Shown here: piece by piece, positions 7,530 to 15,692 of the stretch
Layout of the letters: each line of letters opens with the position of its first letter
Position numbering within the stretch: the first letter of the stretch is position 1
Assembly: GCA_958427355.1 (NCBI GenBank)
Contig: CAUACA010000003.1
Span: 1 to 64,000 of the forward strand
Reading direction: 5' to 3'
Origin: an uncultured Collinsella sp.
GTDB lineage: Bacteria > Actinomycetota > Coriobacteriia > Coriobacteriales > Coriobacteriaceae
Length of the DNA stretch: 64,000 nucleotides
The notes under the pieces: model-generated
What the model was told of the DNA's origin: nothing
The model's input: the letters and a program-made list of their open reading frames with translations, nothing else
Database searches by the model: none
Program-made: the position numbers and the translations under genes

Positions 7530-8363
7530 ATGGCAACCGCAATCAAGGACGTGTCCCTGAACAAGAAGGTCAGCCAGTTCTTCTGGCGCTCCTGGGCCAT
7601 CCAGGCCTCTTGGAACTACGAGCGTCAGATGAACATGGGCTTCCTCTACGGCATGGTTCCCACGCTCGATCGCCTCTATCCGGATGAGTCCGACCCCAAG
7701 CAGCTCGCTGCTAAGAAAGAGGCTTACCACCGTCACATGGCGTTCTACAACTGCACCCCGCAGACGAGCGCTTTCATCCTGGGCCTCTCCGCCTCCATGG
7801 AGGAGGAGTACGCCAAGGATCCCGAGAACTTCGATCCCGATTCGATCAACGCGGTCAAGACCTCCCTCATGGGTCCGCTTTCCGGCATCGGTGACTCCTT
7901 CTTCCAGGGCACCATCCGCGTTATCGCCTTTGGCCTGGGCGTTCAGCTGGCTCAGCAGGGCTCCATCATGGGCCCGATCCTGGCCATGCTCATTTCCATC
8001 GTGCCCTCCGTGCTGATCACTTGGTTCGCAGCCAAGATGGGCTATCAGGGCGGTCACGAGTACCTGAGCAAGCTTCAGGGCGGCGACCTCATGGAGAAGC
8101 TCATGTATGTCTGCGGCATCGTGGGTCTTATGTCCGTGGGCGGCATGATCGCTACGCTGATCGGCGCCACCACCCCGCTGCAGTTCGCTGAGGGCACCGT
8201 CGTTATCCAGGACATCCTGGACGGCATGATGCCTCAGATGATCTCCCTCGGCCTCACCGGCCTTATGTACTGGCTCATCAAGAAGAACGTCAACACCGGT
8301 TGGCTTCTCGTGATCGCCATCGTGGGCGGCATCGCCCTCTCCGCGGCCGGCATCCTGGCCTAG
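7530..8363 (+). CDS. PTS mannose/sorbose-family IID membrane subunit
   Basis: A 277-residue IID protein. The cytoplasmic N-terminus (FWRSWAIQASWNYERQMNMG, then RHMAFYNCTPQTSAFILGL) and the downstream VKTSLMGPLSGIGDSFFQG are hallmark IID motifs; the C-terminal third is membrane-spanning. The ATG at 7530 is chosen because AAGGAGG lies 7 bases upstream; an upstream in-frame start would overlap most of the IIC tail. It works with IIC as the translocation unit. Two perfect hairpins follow before the SIS gene, which could reduce read-through from the transporter to the enzyme gene. Confidence 0.93.
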   Translation: MATAIKDVSLNKKVSQFFWRSWAIQASWNYERQMNMGFLYGMVPTLDRLYPDESDPKQLAAKKEAYHRHMAFYNCTPQTSAFILGLSASMEEEYAKDPENFDPDSINAVKTSLMGPLSGIGDSFFQGTIRVIAFGLGVQLAQQGSIMGPILAMLISIVPSVLITWFAAKMGYQGGHEYLSKLQGGDLMEKLMYVCGIVGLMSVGGMIATLIGATTPLQFAEGTVVIQDILDGMMPQMISLGLTGLMYWLIKKNVNTGWLLVIAIVGGIALSAAGILA

Positions 8364-8397
8364 TCGCGACCAAGCGTCTAACCGCTTTCCCCCGGGG

Positions 8398-8468
8398 GCC
8401 TGCCTGGCATCCCATACCCCAGGCAGGCTTCCATCCCTATACGTGACAAAGGGCAGTCCCTTTGTCAC
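8398..8468 (+). terminator. Two successive hairpins between PTS IID and the SIS gene
   Basis: GCCTGCCTGG pairs with CCAGGCAGGC (8398-8428), and GTGACAAAGGG pairs perfectly with CCCTTTGTCAC around a 4-base loop (8443-8468). Neither is followed by a long T run, so they may act as partial terminators or as 3'-end stabilisers that set different levels for transporter and enzyme. Confidence 0.6.
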
Positions 8469-8560
8469 ATCCTCAACGGGCCGGCGACTCGGTCCAAATC
8501 ACGGTAACCCTGCGTGCGCCCGGCAATGTGGCGCCGCAAAAATCGAAAGGAATGTGTCAG

Positions 8561-9544
8561 ATGTACGAGATCGACCTTAACCTCCCTAAGCAGATCGTCG
8601 CTGACGTCCTGTCCAACCACGAGATCCACAGCGTCGCCTTCGTCGGCTGCGGTGCTTCCATGTCCGACCTGTACCCCGCCAAGTACTTCCTGGCCAACAA
8701 CACGGACAAGCTGAACGTTCAGATCTTCACCGCTAACGAGTTCAACTACGACACGCCCTCCTGGGTCAACGAGCACACCTTCGTGATCACCTGCTCCCTC
8801 GGTGGCTCCACGCCCGAGACCGTCGAGGCCAACAAGACCGCCAAGAAGCACAACTGCCCGGTCGTCTCCCTCACCAACAAGGCTGGCTCCGCTCTGACCG
8901 TCGACGCCGACCACGTCATCGTCCACGGCTTCCACGCCAACTACGCTGCCAAGTGCGAGAAGCCCGGCTACGCCATCGCTCTTGCTCTCGAGATCCTTCA
9001 GCAGACCGAGGGTTATGACCACTACGAGGACATGATCACCGGCCTCACCAACATCTTCGATCTCTGCGAGAACGCCGCTCAGCACTGCAAGAAGCTCGCC
9101 AAGAAGTTCGCCGAGGACTTCAAGGACGACAAGATGATCTACTTCATGGCTTCCGGTGCCTCCGAGAAGATGGCTTATTCTCACGCCGCCTTCCTGTTCA
9201 CCGAGATGCAGTGGATCGACGCCGCCGCCTACAACACCGGCGAGTACTTCCACGGCCCGTTCGAGGTTTCCACCGAGGGTAAGCCCTACGTCTTCTTCAT
9301 GTCCGATGGCGCCACCCGTCCGATGGACGCTCGCGCCCTCACCTTCCTTGAGCGCATGGGTGCCAAGGTCGCTCTGATCGACTCCAAGGACTACGGCCTG
9401 GCTGACGCCGTGCCCGCGAGCGTCATCACCTACTTCAACCCGCTGCTGCACCTCGCCGTTATGCGCGAGTACGGCAACCAGATCGCCGAGGCCCGTCAGC
9501 ACCCGCTGACCATGCGTCGCTACATGTGGAAGCTTTCCTACTAA
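8561..9544 (+). CDS. SIS-domain sugar isomerase/deglycase, FrlB-like (module 2)
   Basis: A 327-residue double-SIS protein, last gene of the first PTS operon. Key stretches are SVAFVGCGASMSDLYPAKYF, VITCSLGGSTPETVEANK (SIS loop with Ser/Thr phosphate contacts), TGEYFHGPFEVSTEG and the C-terminal MRRYMWKLSY, which is close to module 1 (TRRYMWKLDY). The family cleaves fructosamine 6-phosphates. ATG 8561 is preferred over ATG 8552 because the GAAAGGA site would touch the latter. Coding is strongly biased to C-ending codons, like its PTS partners, which suggests an abundantly made enzyme. A strong terminator closes the operon. Confidence 0.87.
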   Translation: MYEIDLNLPKQIVADVLSNHEIHSVAFVGCGASMSDLYPAKYFLANNTDKLNVQIFTANEFNYDTPSWVNEHTFVITCSLGGSTPETVEANKTAKKHNCPVVSLTNKAGSALTVDADHVIVHGFHANYAAKCEKPGYAIALALEILQQTEGYDHYEDMITGLTNIFDLCENAAQHCKKLAKKFAEDFKDDKMIYFMASGASEKMAYSHAAFLFTEMQWIDAAAYNTGEYFHGPFEVSTEGKPYVFFMSDGATRPMDARALTFLERMGAKVALIDSKDYGLADAVPASVITYFNPLLHLAVMREYGNQIAEARQHPLTMRRYMWKLSY

Positions 9545-9578
9545 TCACAAGTAAGTAGACCTTACGGGTTGATTGAGA

Positions 9579-9610
9579 GGGGATGGGGTTTGCGCCCCAT
9601 CCCCTTTTTT
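9579..9610 (+). terminator. Strong intrinsic terminator of the first PTS operon
   Basis: GGGGATGGGG and CCCCATCCCC form a perfect 10-pair stem around TTTGCG, followed by six T residues. Confidence 0.95.
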
Positions 9611-9645
9611 GCTCTGGGGAGGGCGTGTCTGTCGCGTCATAAAGC

Positions 9646-9690
9646 CCCAGATAAAACCTACCAAAATAAACCTGTCCCTTTTTGGCAGGT
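9646..9690 (-). repeat. Palindromic repeat A, copy 2 (left arm around the HAD gene)
   Basis: A 45-bp element starting CCCAGATAAAACCT and ending TTTTTGGCAGGT. It is the inverted counterpart of copy 3 at 10322-10366 (40 of 45 positions agree by my count). The HAD ribosome site starts directly after it. Confidence 0.88.
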
Positions 9691-9704
9691 GGGAGGAGAT
9701 GCAT

Positions 9705-10334
9705 ATGATCAAGGCAGTGCTGTTTGACATGGACGGAGTGCTGGTCGATACCGAGTGGTTCTACAACCGCCGCCGCGTGGCGTTTATGGAAGAGAAGGGG
9801 TTCCACTTTGACGAGATTCCCGATCTTTCGGGGTCTAACGAGCCTGCCATTTGGGAGGCGCTGGTGCCCGACGATGTTGAGCTGCGCGAGCGCCTGCGCG
9901 TGGAGTACAAGCAGGTTTATAGCCCGGACCATCCCGTTCCGTATGCCGAGCTGCTCAACGAGCAGGCGGAGCCGGTGATGCGTGAGCTGCACGAGCGCGG
10001 CGTGAAGTGCGCCATCGCGAGCTCGTCCTATCGCGAGCTTATTGACGAGCTGGTGGAGATTGCCGGTATCGCCGACGTGCTGGACTACACCATCAGTGGT
10101 CACGAGTGCAGCGCGTTTAAGCCCGACCCCGAGATCTACCTGCGCGCCATGGAGGCGCTGGGGGTGGAGCCTGCCGAGTGCCTGGTTATCGAGGATTCGC
10201 CTTTGGGCATCGAGGCCGGCAAGCGCTCCGGCGCCCGCGTCCTGGCGCTGCGTCCGCACGAGGGCGTCAACCTAGATCAGTCCGCCGCCGACGTTGTCAT
10301 CGACAACCTGACCGACATCCTATCTGCCATTTAG
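9705..10334 (+). CDS. HAD-superfamily hydrolase, beta-phosphoglucomutase-like
   Basis: A 209-residue cytosolic HAD enzyme. Motif I is FDMDGVLVDTEW (nucleophile Asp and acid/base Asp), motif II lies in CAIASSSYREL, motif III Lys in SAFKPDPEIYLRAM, and motif IV in VIEDSPLGIEAG. An alpha-helical cap follows motif I. This subgroup includes sugar phosphatases and beta-phosphoglucomutases; the substrate is unknown. ATG 9705 is 6 bases after GGAGGAG; an ATG at 9699 would touch that site. The gene sits exactly between two inverted 45-bp repeats: the left one abuts the ribosome site and the right one contains the TAG stop. It may serve module 2 as a sugar-phosphate phosphatase or mutase (inference). 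Confidence 0.9.
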   Translation: MIKAVLFDMDGVLVDTEWFYNRRRVAFMEEKGFHFDEIPDLSGSNEPAIWEALVPDDVELRERLRVEYKQVYSPDHPVPYAELLNEQAEPVMRELHERGVKCAIASSSYRELIDELVEIAGIADVLDYTISGHECSAFKPDPEIYLRAMEALGVEPAECLVIEDSPLGIEAGKRSGARVLALRPHEGVNLDQSAADVVIDNLTDILSAI

Positions 10335-10366
10335 GGACAGGTTTATTTTGGCAGGTTTTATCTGGG
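10322..10366 (+). repeat. Palindromic repeat A, copy 3 (right arm around the HAD gene)
   Basis: Opposite orientation to copy 2, ending GGTTTTATCTGGG. The last codons Ala-Ile-stop of the HAD gene lie inside it (TAG at 10332-10334), as with copy 1 and the acetyltransferase. Confidence 0.88.
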
Positions 10367-10380
10367 CAAACGTCGAATTC

Positions 10381-10416
10381 GCCGTGAAGGGATCGCTCTC
10401 TTCACGGCGTTTTTCT
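10381..10416 (+). terminator. Intrinsic terminator after the HAD gene
   Basis: GCCGTGAAG pairs with CTTCACGGC, followed by GTTTTTCTTTT. Confidence 0.9.
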
Positions 10417-10540
10417 TTTGAGCGGCCTCACAGTCCTTCTGATGGTTGTCGAGAGAGGGTGAATTGAAGCGCCCCCGCACGCTCCATGCTACAATCGCGG
10501 ACATGCCCCACAACTACATCTGCCTTCGAAAGGAGCCTAC

Positions 10541-11548
10541 GTGGCGAACGCCATCGATCAGCTCACGGACCGAGTGCTCGTGCTCGGCCGCCTCACCATC
10601 GTCCGCCGCGCCATTACTGCCGTGGCGGTCACCATTTCCGCCGTTCTCCAGACATTCCTGATCCAGGCGTTCATCCAGCCCGCCGACCTGCTTCCGAGCG
10701 GTCTCACCGGCGTCGCGGTCCTGCTCGATCGCGTTACTTCGCTGGGCGGCGTTCACATCGACATCTCGCTCGGTATGCTCGCGCTCAACATCCCCGTGGC
10801 ACTCCTATGTTGGAGCGGCATCAGCAAGCGCTTTGTCATCTTCTCGATGATGCAGGTCGTGCTCTCGTCGCTGTTCCTTAACGTCTTTCACTTCGCTCCA
10901 TTTTTGGGCGACAAGATCATGCTAATCATTTTTGGCGGCGTGGTCTCGGGTCTGGGCGCTGCCATCGCGCTTAAATCCGGCGCATCCACCGGCGGCACCG
11001 ATTTTATCGCGCTGTGGGTTTCCAACCACACGGGCAAGACCATCTGGGGCGTCATCTTTGGTTTCAACTGCTTTATCCTGGCGATCTTTGGCTTTATGTT
11101 TGGCTGGGACAAGGCGGCGTATTCCATCGTGTTCCAGTTTATTTCGACCAAGACCATCGACAGTTTCTATCGTCGCTACGATCGCGTGACGCTGCAGATC
11201 ACGACGCGTAAGGCAGACGAGGTCATGACTGCCTACGTAAACCATTTTCAGCACGGCATTAGCTGCGCCGAGGTCATCGGCGGATACAGCCGCGAAAAGA
11301 TGTGTCTGCTGCACACCGTTGTCTCGACCTACGAGAGCCAGGACATTATCAAGCTGGTGTGCGACGTTGATCCCGGCGCCGTGATCAACGTGTTCCATAC
11401 GCTCAACTTTGTGGGCGGCTGGTGGGGCGGTCATGTCGACGAGCCCATGCCCACGGCCGTTCCCGATCCCGACAAGCCCGCACGCATGGCCAGCAGGCAG
11501 GCGCGCCTCAGCGAGCAGGACAGCCTGCAGCAGGACGACGGCAGGTAG
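10541..11548 (+). CDS. YitT-family membrane protein (DUF161 plus DUF2179)
   Basis: A 335-residue protein with five to six hydrophobic helices in the first 200 residues (for example FLIQAFIQPADLLPSGLTGVA and IALKSGASTGGTDFIALWVS, both typical of YitT proteins). A soluble C-terminal DUF2179 domain follows (ITTRKADEVMTAYVNHFQHG). The molecular function of this widespread family is not settled. The GTG start at 10541 has AAAGGAG upstream at a suitable distance. A hydrophilic tail rich in Arg, Ala and Gln follows the last domain. It stands alone between two terminators and has no clear tie to the PTS genes. Confidence 0.88.
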   Translation: MANAIDQLTDRVLVLGRLTIVRRAITAVAVTISAVLQTFLIQAFIQPADLLPSGLTGVAVLLDRVTSLGGVHIDISLGMLALNIPVALLCWSGISKRFVIFSMMQVVLSSLFLNVFHFAPFLGDKIMLIIFGGVVSGLGAAIALKSGASTGGTDFIALWVSNHTGKTIWGVIFGFNCFILAIFGFMFGWDKAAYSIVFQFISTKTIDSFYRRYDRVTLQITTRKADEVMTAYVNHFQHGISCAEVIGGYSREKMCLLHTVVSTYESQDIIKLVCDVDPGAVINVFHTLNFVGGWWGGHVDEPMPTAVPDPDKPARMASRQARLSEQDSLQQDDGR

Positions 11549-11591
11549 AGTGTTGGCATTTTGCCGGCACGGCGCAATCCTGTCCGCTTGA

Positions 11592-11630
11592 GCCTCCCGA
11601 AAGCCTCGCTGCTTTCGGGAGGCCTTCGTT
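11592..11630 (+). terminator. Intrinsic terminator after the YitT gene
   Basis: GCCTCCCGAAAGC pairs perfectly with GCTTTCGGGAGGC around CTCGCT; a short T-rich tail (CTTCGTTT) follows. Confidence 0.85.
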
Positions 11631-11632
11631 TG

Positions 11633-11676
11633 CCCAGTTAAAACCTACCAAAATGAAGCTGTCGCTTTTTGGTAGG
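11633..11676 (-). repeat. Palindromic repeat A, copy 4 (degenerate)
   Basis: Same orientation as copy 2: CCCAGTTAAAACCTACC at the left and GCTTTTTGGTAGGG at the right, with several changes in the core. Confidence 0.75.
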
Positions 11677-11719
11677 GAGGGTGTATCGTTTTATCATTAT
11701 GAGGTAACATGAAACTAGA

Positions 11720-11735
11720 CGTTATATACGTATTA
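11720..11735. promoter_or_regulatory. Candidate operator before the module-2 type GntR gene
   Basis: GACGTTATATACGTATTAG contains a near-palindrome and the CGTTAT word shared with sites before genes at 4497, 5762 and 25230. It lies about 40 bases upstream of the GntR start and suggests autoregulation. Confidence 0.45.
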
Positions 11736-11768
11736 GTTATTTCGATATTTCGATAAGAGTGATTAGAT

Positions 11769-12488
11769 ATGCCTACGCCTAAAAATGCACCGCTTTACCA
11801 GCAGATTTATGACGAAATCAAGGACGCGATCGAGAAAGGTGTTTATGCACCCAAGGAGCGTATTCCGTCCGAGCTTGAGCTAGCCGAGCAGTACGACGTG
11901 AGCCGAATTACGGTGCGCCGCGCCGTCGAGGAGCTGTGCTCCGATGGCTACCTGGTTAAGCAGCAGGGCCGCGGCACCTTTGTTTCCACCCCGCACATCA
12001 ATCGCCAGTTTCACGCCTCGACGCTGCAGACGTTTACCGCGCTGTGTGCCGGCAACGGCATGAAGGCCGGTGCACACGTGGTCGATCGCCAGATCGTTCC
12101 GGCGCGTCAAAACGAGATGGAGTTCTTTGGTCTGCAGAAGGACGCGCTGCTGCTGCACATCAAGCGCGTGCGTACGGCCGACGGTGAGCCTATCTTTGAG
12201 GAGAATATCTTTGTGCCGTTTGACGCCTACCGTGAGCTGTTGACGGCCGATCTTGAGGACAAGTCGATTTTTGCCGAGGTCGAGCGTGTTGGCGGAACGC
12301 CGATTGTCTCGGTTGGCTACCGCACGGTCGAGGCCGTTCGCGCCAATGCCGAGCAGGCGGCCGAGTTGGGCATTGCTCCGCACGATCCGCTGCTCAATCT
12401 ACGTGCCGGCTTCACCGGCCCCAATGGCGAGCCGGTTTTGCTCGGTAAGCAGTATTACGTGGGTAGCCGCTACGTCATGGTCATGTAA
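11769..12488 (+). CDS. GntR/HutC-family transcriptional regulator (UTRA domain)
   Basis: A 239-residue regulator with an N-terminal winged helix (PLYQQIYDEIKDAIEKGVY, IPSELELAEQYDVSRITVRRAVEEL, QGRGTFVSTP) and a C-terminal UTRA ligand domain (LLHIKRVRTADGEPIFEENIF, LLGKQYYVGSRYVMVM). It is a paralogue of the regulator at 14793: both end in a GS/SRYV-type strand and share the RVRTADG motif. It is the nearest regulator to the first PTS operon, with which it shares the CGTTAT-type motif, so I infer it controls that operon and the DMT gene. Structured repeat B starts one base after its stop. Confidence 0.92.
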   Translation: MPTPKNAPLYQQIYDEIKDAIEKGVYAPKERIPSELELAEQYDVSRITVRRAVEELCSDGYLVKQQGRGTFVSTPHINRQFHASTLQTFTALCAGNGMKAGAHVVDRQIVPARQNEMEFFGLQKDALLLHIKRVRTADGEPIFEENIFVPFDAYRELLTADLEDKSIFAEVERVGGTPIVSVGYRTVEAVRANAEQAAELGIAPHDPLLNLRAGFTGPNGEPVLLGKQYYVGSRYVMVM

Positions 12489-12489
12489 G

Positions 12490-12673
12490 TTACGCGGTTT
12501 TACCAAACCGCGTAACAGCTCGACGCTGCAAGCCCGCCATAGCGGCAATCTGCCTTTCAACTTCGGCGGCATGACCAAAAGGTCAATGCCGCCTCGTTTC
12601 AAGGCACCTTGCTCGCCCTGGCGGGCTTTCGCTGACTTTGCCAACACATTGGCGTTGCCGTGGTAGTCATTGG
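12490..12673 (+). repeat. Structured repeat B, copy 2 (possible RNA element)
   Basis: It begins one base after the TAA stop of the GntR gene. Stem 1: TTACGCGGTTT/AAACCGCGTAA (12490-12515); note GCGG here against GGCG in copy 1, with both arms changed. Stem 2: AAGCCCGCCA (12530) with TGGCGGGCTT (ending 12628), then a 2-base internal mismatch and GCG/CGC. Stem 3: TGCCTT/AAGGCA (12551/12601). Stem 4: GGCGGCAT-GACC (12565) with GGTC-A-ATGCCGCC (12581). The tag TAGTCATTGG is at 12664-12673. It fills most of the 322-bp gap before recQ. Confidence 0.9.
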
Positions 12674-12810
12674 CCTGTGTACGGGTTCAAAGTGGGAGAT
12701 TATCCACGCTCGTTCCCATCGGATTACATTACCCGTCGCCGGCAGCCGGGCGACGTCGGTCCGTGTGGCGGCGTATAATCGGCGGCAGATGACTTGGACG
12801 TTAGGAAACC

Positions 12811-14790
12811 ATGACCGATAGCATGCAGCAGATGGCGCTCGACACGCTCGGCGCCTATTTTGGCTACACCTCGTTTCGCCCGGGACAGGACCGCATGGTC
12901 GATGCGATCCTTGCCGGTCGCGATGCGCTGGGTGTTATGCCCACGGGCGCCGGAAAGTCCATTTGCTACCAGGTGCCCGCGCTCATGCTGCCCGGCATCA
13001 CCTTTGTGGTGAGTCCGTTGCTGTCGCTTATGGAGGACCAGACCCGCGCACTGCTCGCGGCGGGTGCGCGCCCCAGCTATCTCAACTCCAGCCTTACGCT
13101 GGCTCAGCAAAATACCGTGCTCAAGCGTGCTCGTGAGGGGCGCTACCAGCTAATGTATGTGGCACCCGAGCGCCTGCTCGAGCCACGCTTTCTGGCCTTT
13201 GCGCAGGAAGCTGCGGCCGAAGGCGGCATTGGCGTGCCACTCGTAGCTATTGACGAGGCCCACTGCGTGAGCCAGTGGGGGCAGGATTTCCGCCCCGCCT
13301 ACCTGCAGATTCGCGAGTTCATCGATTCGCTGCCGCAGCGCCCCATCGTGGCGGCGTTTACCGCCACGGCGACCGAGCGCGTTCGTGCGGACATTCAGCA
13401 GATGCTCGGCCTGCAAAACCCCGCGACGGTGGTGACGGGTTTTGATCGCAAGAACCTCTACTTTGGTTGCGAGGAGATGGGCGACAAGGCCAAGACCGCG
13501 TGGGTGCGCGACTACGTGATTGCGCATTCGAGCGAGAGCGGCATCGTGTATTGCTCGACCCGCAAGACGGTCGACGCGCTGGCCGCGGAGCTTGCCGAGG
13601 CTCTGGGCCCCAGCGGCATTCGCGTTGGCCGCTACCATGCAGGCATGGGCAACGACGCCCGTCGCCAAAGCCAGCGCGCCTTTATCGACGACGATATCCA
13701 GGTGATGGTTGCCACCAACGCCTTTGGCATGGGCATCGACAAGCCCAACGTGCGCTACGTGATCCACAACAACGTGCCCGAGAGCATTGAGGCCTACTAC
13801 CAGGAGGCGGGCCGCGCCGGCCGCGATGGCGACCCGGCCAGCTGCCATCTGCTGTGGAACGGCAACGATTTTCGCATGCGCCGCTTTCTGATCGATCGCG
13901 GCGATGCTGCCGATGAGGCACTCGACGACGAGCAGCGTGCGTGGGCGCTCCAGAATCGATATCGTCTGCTCAGCCAGATGGAGGGCTACTGCAATACCAC
14001 CGGCTGCTTGCGCGAATACACGCTGCGCTACTTTGGCGACGAGGCCGCGGTCGAGCATGCCGCGGCCGGTACGGGCGGCGTCGCCACGGACGACGTCGAG
14101 GGCTGCGGCAACTGCAGCAACTGCCTCACGCAGTTCGAGGTCGAGGACGTCACCGATATGGCCCGCGCTGCCGTGCGCTATGTGGCCATGCGGCCCATGC
14201 GCTTCGGCAAGTCGCTCATCGCCGACGTGCTCCACGGCGGCAACACCGAGCGCATTCGCCAGATGCATTTGGACGAGGACCGCGGCTACGGTGAGCTGTC
14301 GAGCGAATCGGTCGGGCGCATCAAGGACATCATCGGCCAGCTGTGCGGCCGCGGTTATCTGGCTACCTCGCAGGGACAGTACCCGGTCGTGGGGCTGGGC
14401 CCGCGTGCCGCCGAGGTCGAGGATGAGGCGTTCGCCTTTACCGTTAAGCGTCGCGCGTCCAAGCGCAAGGCCTCGGCCCGCGCCCGCCGTGCGGTGGATC
14501 TGCTGCGCGAGGAGGCCGAGCTGGATCAGCGCCCGCGCGTGGGTGACGATGCCGAGCTGTTCGAGCGCCTGCGTGCCCTGCGCAAGGAGATTTCGACCGA
14601 GCTGGAGATGGCGCCGTACATGGTCTTCTCCGACAAGGCCCTGCGCGGCCTGTGCCGTCTGCGCCCCCAGACGCGCGACGAGCTGATTCAGGTCAACGGC
14701 ATTGGCGAGAAAAAGGCCGACGCCTTTGGCGAGCAGTTTATGACGGCGATCGAAGAGTTTGAGTCCGAGCATGCGCGGGATGGAGCGTAA
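12811..14790 (+). CDS. recQ: ATP-dependent DNA helicase RecQ
   Basis: A 659-residue 3'-5' DNA helicase. Visible motifs are FRPGQDRMVDAIL (motif 0), MPTGAGKSICYQVPAL (Walker A), AIDEAHCVSQWGQDFRPAY (DEAH box plus aromatic-rich loop), AFTATATERV, and ATNAFGMGIDKPNVRYVIH...QEAGRAGRDG (motifs V and VI). The zinc-binding region contains NTTGCLREY and GCGNCSNC. A winged helix and a C-terminal HRDC domain (about residues 575-650; LCRLRPQTRDELIQVNGIG) complete the full RecQ set. It acts in recombination and fork repair. Two bases separate it from the next GntR gene, so the two are probably co-transcribed, though their functions look unrelated. Confidence 0.96.
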   Translation: MTDSMQQMALDTLGAYFGYTSFRPGQDRMVDAILAGRDALGVMPTGAGKSICYQVPALMLPGITFVVSPLLSLMEDQTRALLAAGARPSYLNSSLTLAQQNTVLKRAREGRYQLMYVAPERLLEPRFLAFAQEAAAEGGIGVPLVAIDEAHCVSQWGQDFRPAYLQIREFIDSLPQRPIVAAFTATATERVRADIQQMLGLQNPATVVTGFDRKNLYFGCEEMGDKAKTAWVRDYVIAHSSESGIVYCSTRKTVDALAAELAEALGPSGIRVGRYHAGMGNDARRQSQRAFIDDDIQVMVATNAFGMGIDKPNVRYVIHNNVPESIEAYYQEAGRAGRDGDPASCHLLWNGNDFRMRRFLIDRGDAADEALDDEQRAWALQNRYRLLSQMEGYCNTTGCLREYTLRYFGDEAAVEHAAAGTGGVATDDVEGCGNCSNCLTQFEVEDVTDMARAAVRYVAMRPMRFGKSLIADVLHGGNTERIRQMHLDEDRGYGELSSESVGRIKDIIGQLCGRGYLATSQGQYPVVGLGPRAAEVEDEAFAFTVKRRASKRKASARARRAVDLLREEAELDQRPRVGDDAELFERLRALRKEISTELEMAPYMVFSDKALRGLCRLRPQTRDELIQVNGIGEKKADAFGEQFMTAIEEFESEHARDGA

Positions 14791-14792
14791 CG

Positions 14793-15548
14793 ATGGCATT
14801 CGACGATAAAACCGAGCGCACTGAGGTATCCGCCGTGCCGCTGTACCAGCAGGTTATGGACGACCTAAAGGGCGAGATCGCGCGCGGCGTGTACGCATCC
14901 GGCTCGCGCATTCCTTCCGAGATGGAGCTCGCGAAGTCCTACGGCGTGGGACGCATCACCGTGCGCCGCGCCATCGAGGAGCTGTCGCGCGCGGGGTATC
15001 TCAACCGCCAGCAGGGGAGGGGCACGTTTGTGTGCGCGCCCAAGCTCAAGCGCAAGATTGTCCAAAAGGGTGACGTTCAGAGCTTTTCCGAGGGTTGCGC
15101 TGCCAACGACATGGTGGCCGGAGCACACCTGGTGTCGCGCACGGTGGTTGCGGCGACGCGCGAGGACGCGGCGTTTTTTGGGGTGGAACCCGGCTGCGAG
15201 CTCATCGTTGTCGAGCGCGTGCGCACGGCAGACGGCGTGCCCGTCATGCTCGAGAACAACGCCTTTGTGCTGGCCGACCATCCCTACCTGCAGACGCTTG
15301 CCGACAAGGACCTCACGGACAATTCCATCTTTGCACTCGTTGCCGAGCATTCGGGCCGCGCGCCGCTCAAGTCCGACCCTTGTACCGTGGAGATTGCGCT
15401 TGCCGATGTTCAGGCGGCCTCACTGCTGGAGGTGCCGGTCGGCGAGCCGCTGTTTTATATGGAGGCGTACTTTACCGATGAGGACGAGCGGCCCTTGCTG
15501 CTCGGACGCCAAAAGATCGTGGGCTCGCGCTACGTGTTCGACATCTAA
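14793..15548 (+). CDS. GntR/HutC-family transcriptional regulator (UTRA domain, module 3)
   Basis: A 251-residue regulator. The winged helix spans about residues 15-85 (VPLYQQVMDDLKGEIARGVY, IPSEMELAKSYGVGRITVRRAI, QGRGTFVCAP). The UTRA domain follows (ELIVVERVRTADGVPVMLEN, LLGRQKIVGSRYVFDI). It starts 2 bases after recQ and is followed by the SIS gene at 15693. The spacer between them carries two copies of ATAGAACAACATRGAA, likely its own operators. It probably controls the SIS gene in response to a phosphorylated sugar-amine (inference from family and position). Confidence 0.93.
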   Translation: MAFDDKTERTEVSAVPLYQQVMDDLKGEIARGVYASGSRIPSEMELAKSYGVGRITVRRAIEELSRAGYLNRQQGRGTFVCAPKLKRKIVQKGDVQSFSEGCAANDMVAGAHLVSRTVVAATREDAAFFGVEPGCELIVVERVRTADGVPVMLENNAFVLADHPYLQTLADKDLTDNSIFALVAEHSGRAPLKSDPCTVEIALADVQAASLLEVPVGEPLFYMEAYFTDEDERPLLLGRQKIVGSRYVFDI

Positions 15549-15557
15549 CGTCCACAG

Positions 15558-15637
15558 ATAGAACAACATGGAACAAATTTGTCGCAATGGCTTCCACCGT
15601 GGCTGCTTGCGTGGTATATATAGAACAACATAGAATG
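15558..15637. promoter_or_regulatory. Two direct operator-like repeats before the module-3 SIS gene
   Basis: ATAGAACAACATGGAAC (15558-15574) and ATAGAACAACATAGAATG (15620-15637) are near-identical and 62 bases apart. The motif is specific to this spacer. Confidence 0.6.
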
Positions 15638-15692
15638 ACAGCAGGTACGAGCTGCCGTCGTTCAAAGCCGCCACACAAGGAGGAGCATCACC

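Noticed and set aside
13150..14799. A 549-codon minus-strand frame
   Set aside because: Shadow of recQ, whose full helicase, zinc and HRDC motifs are on the plus strand.
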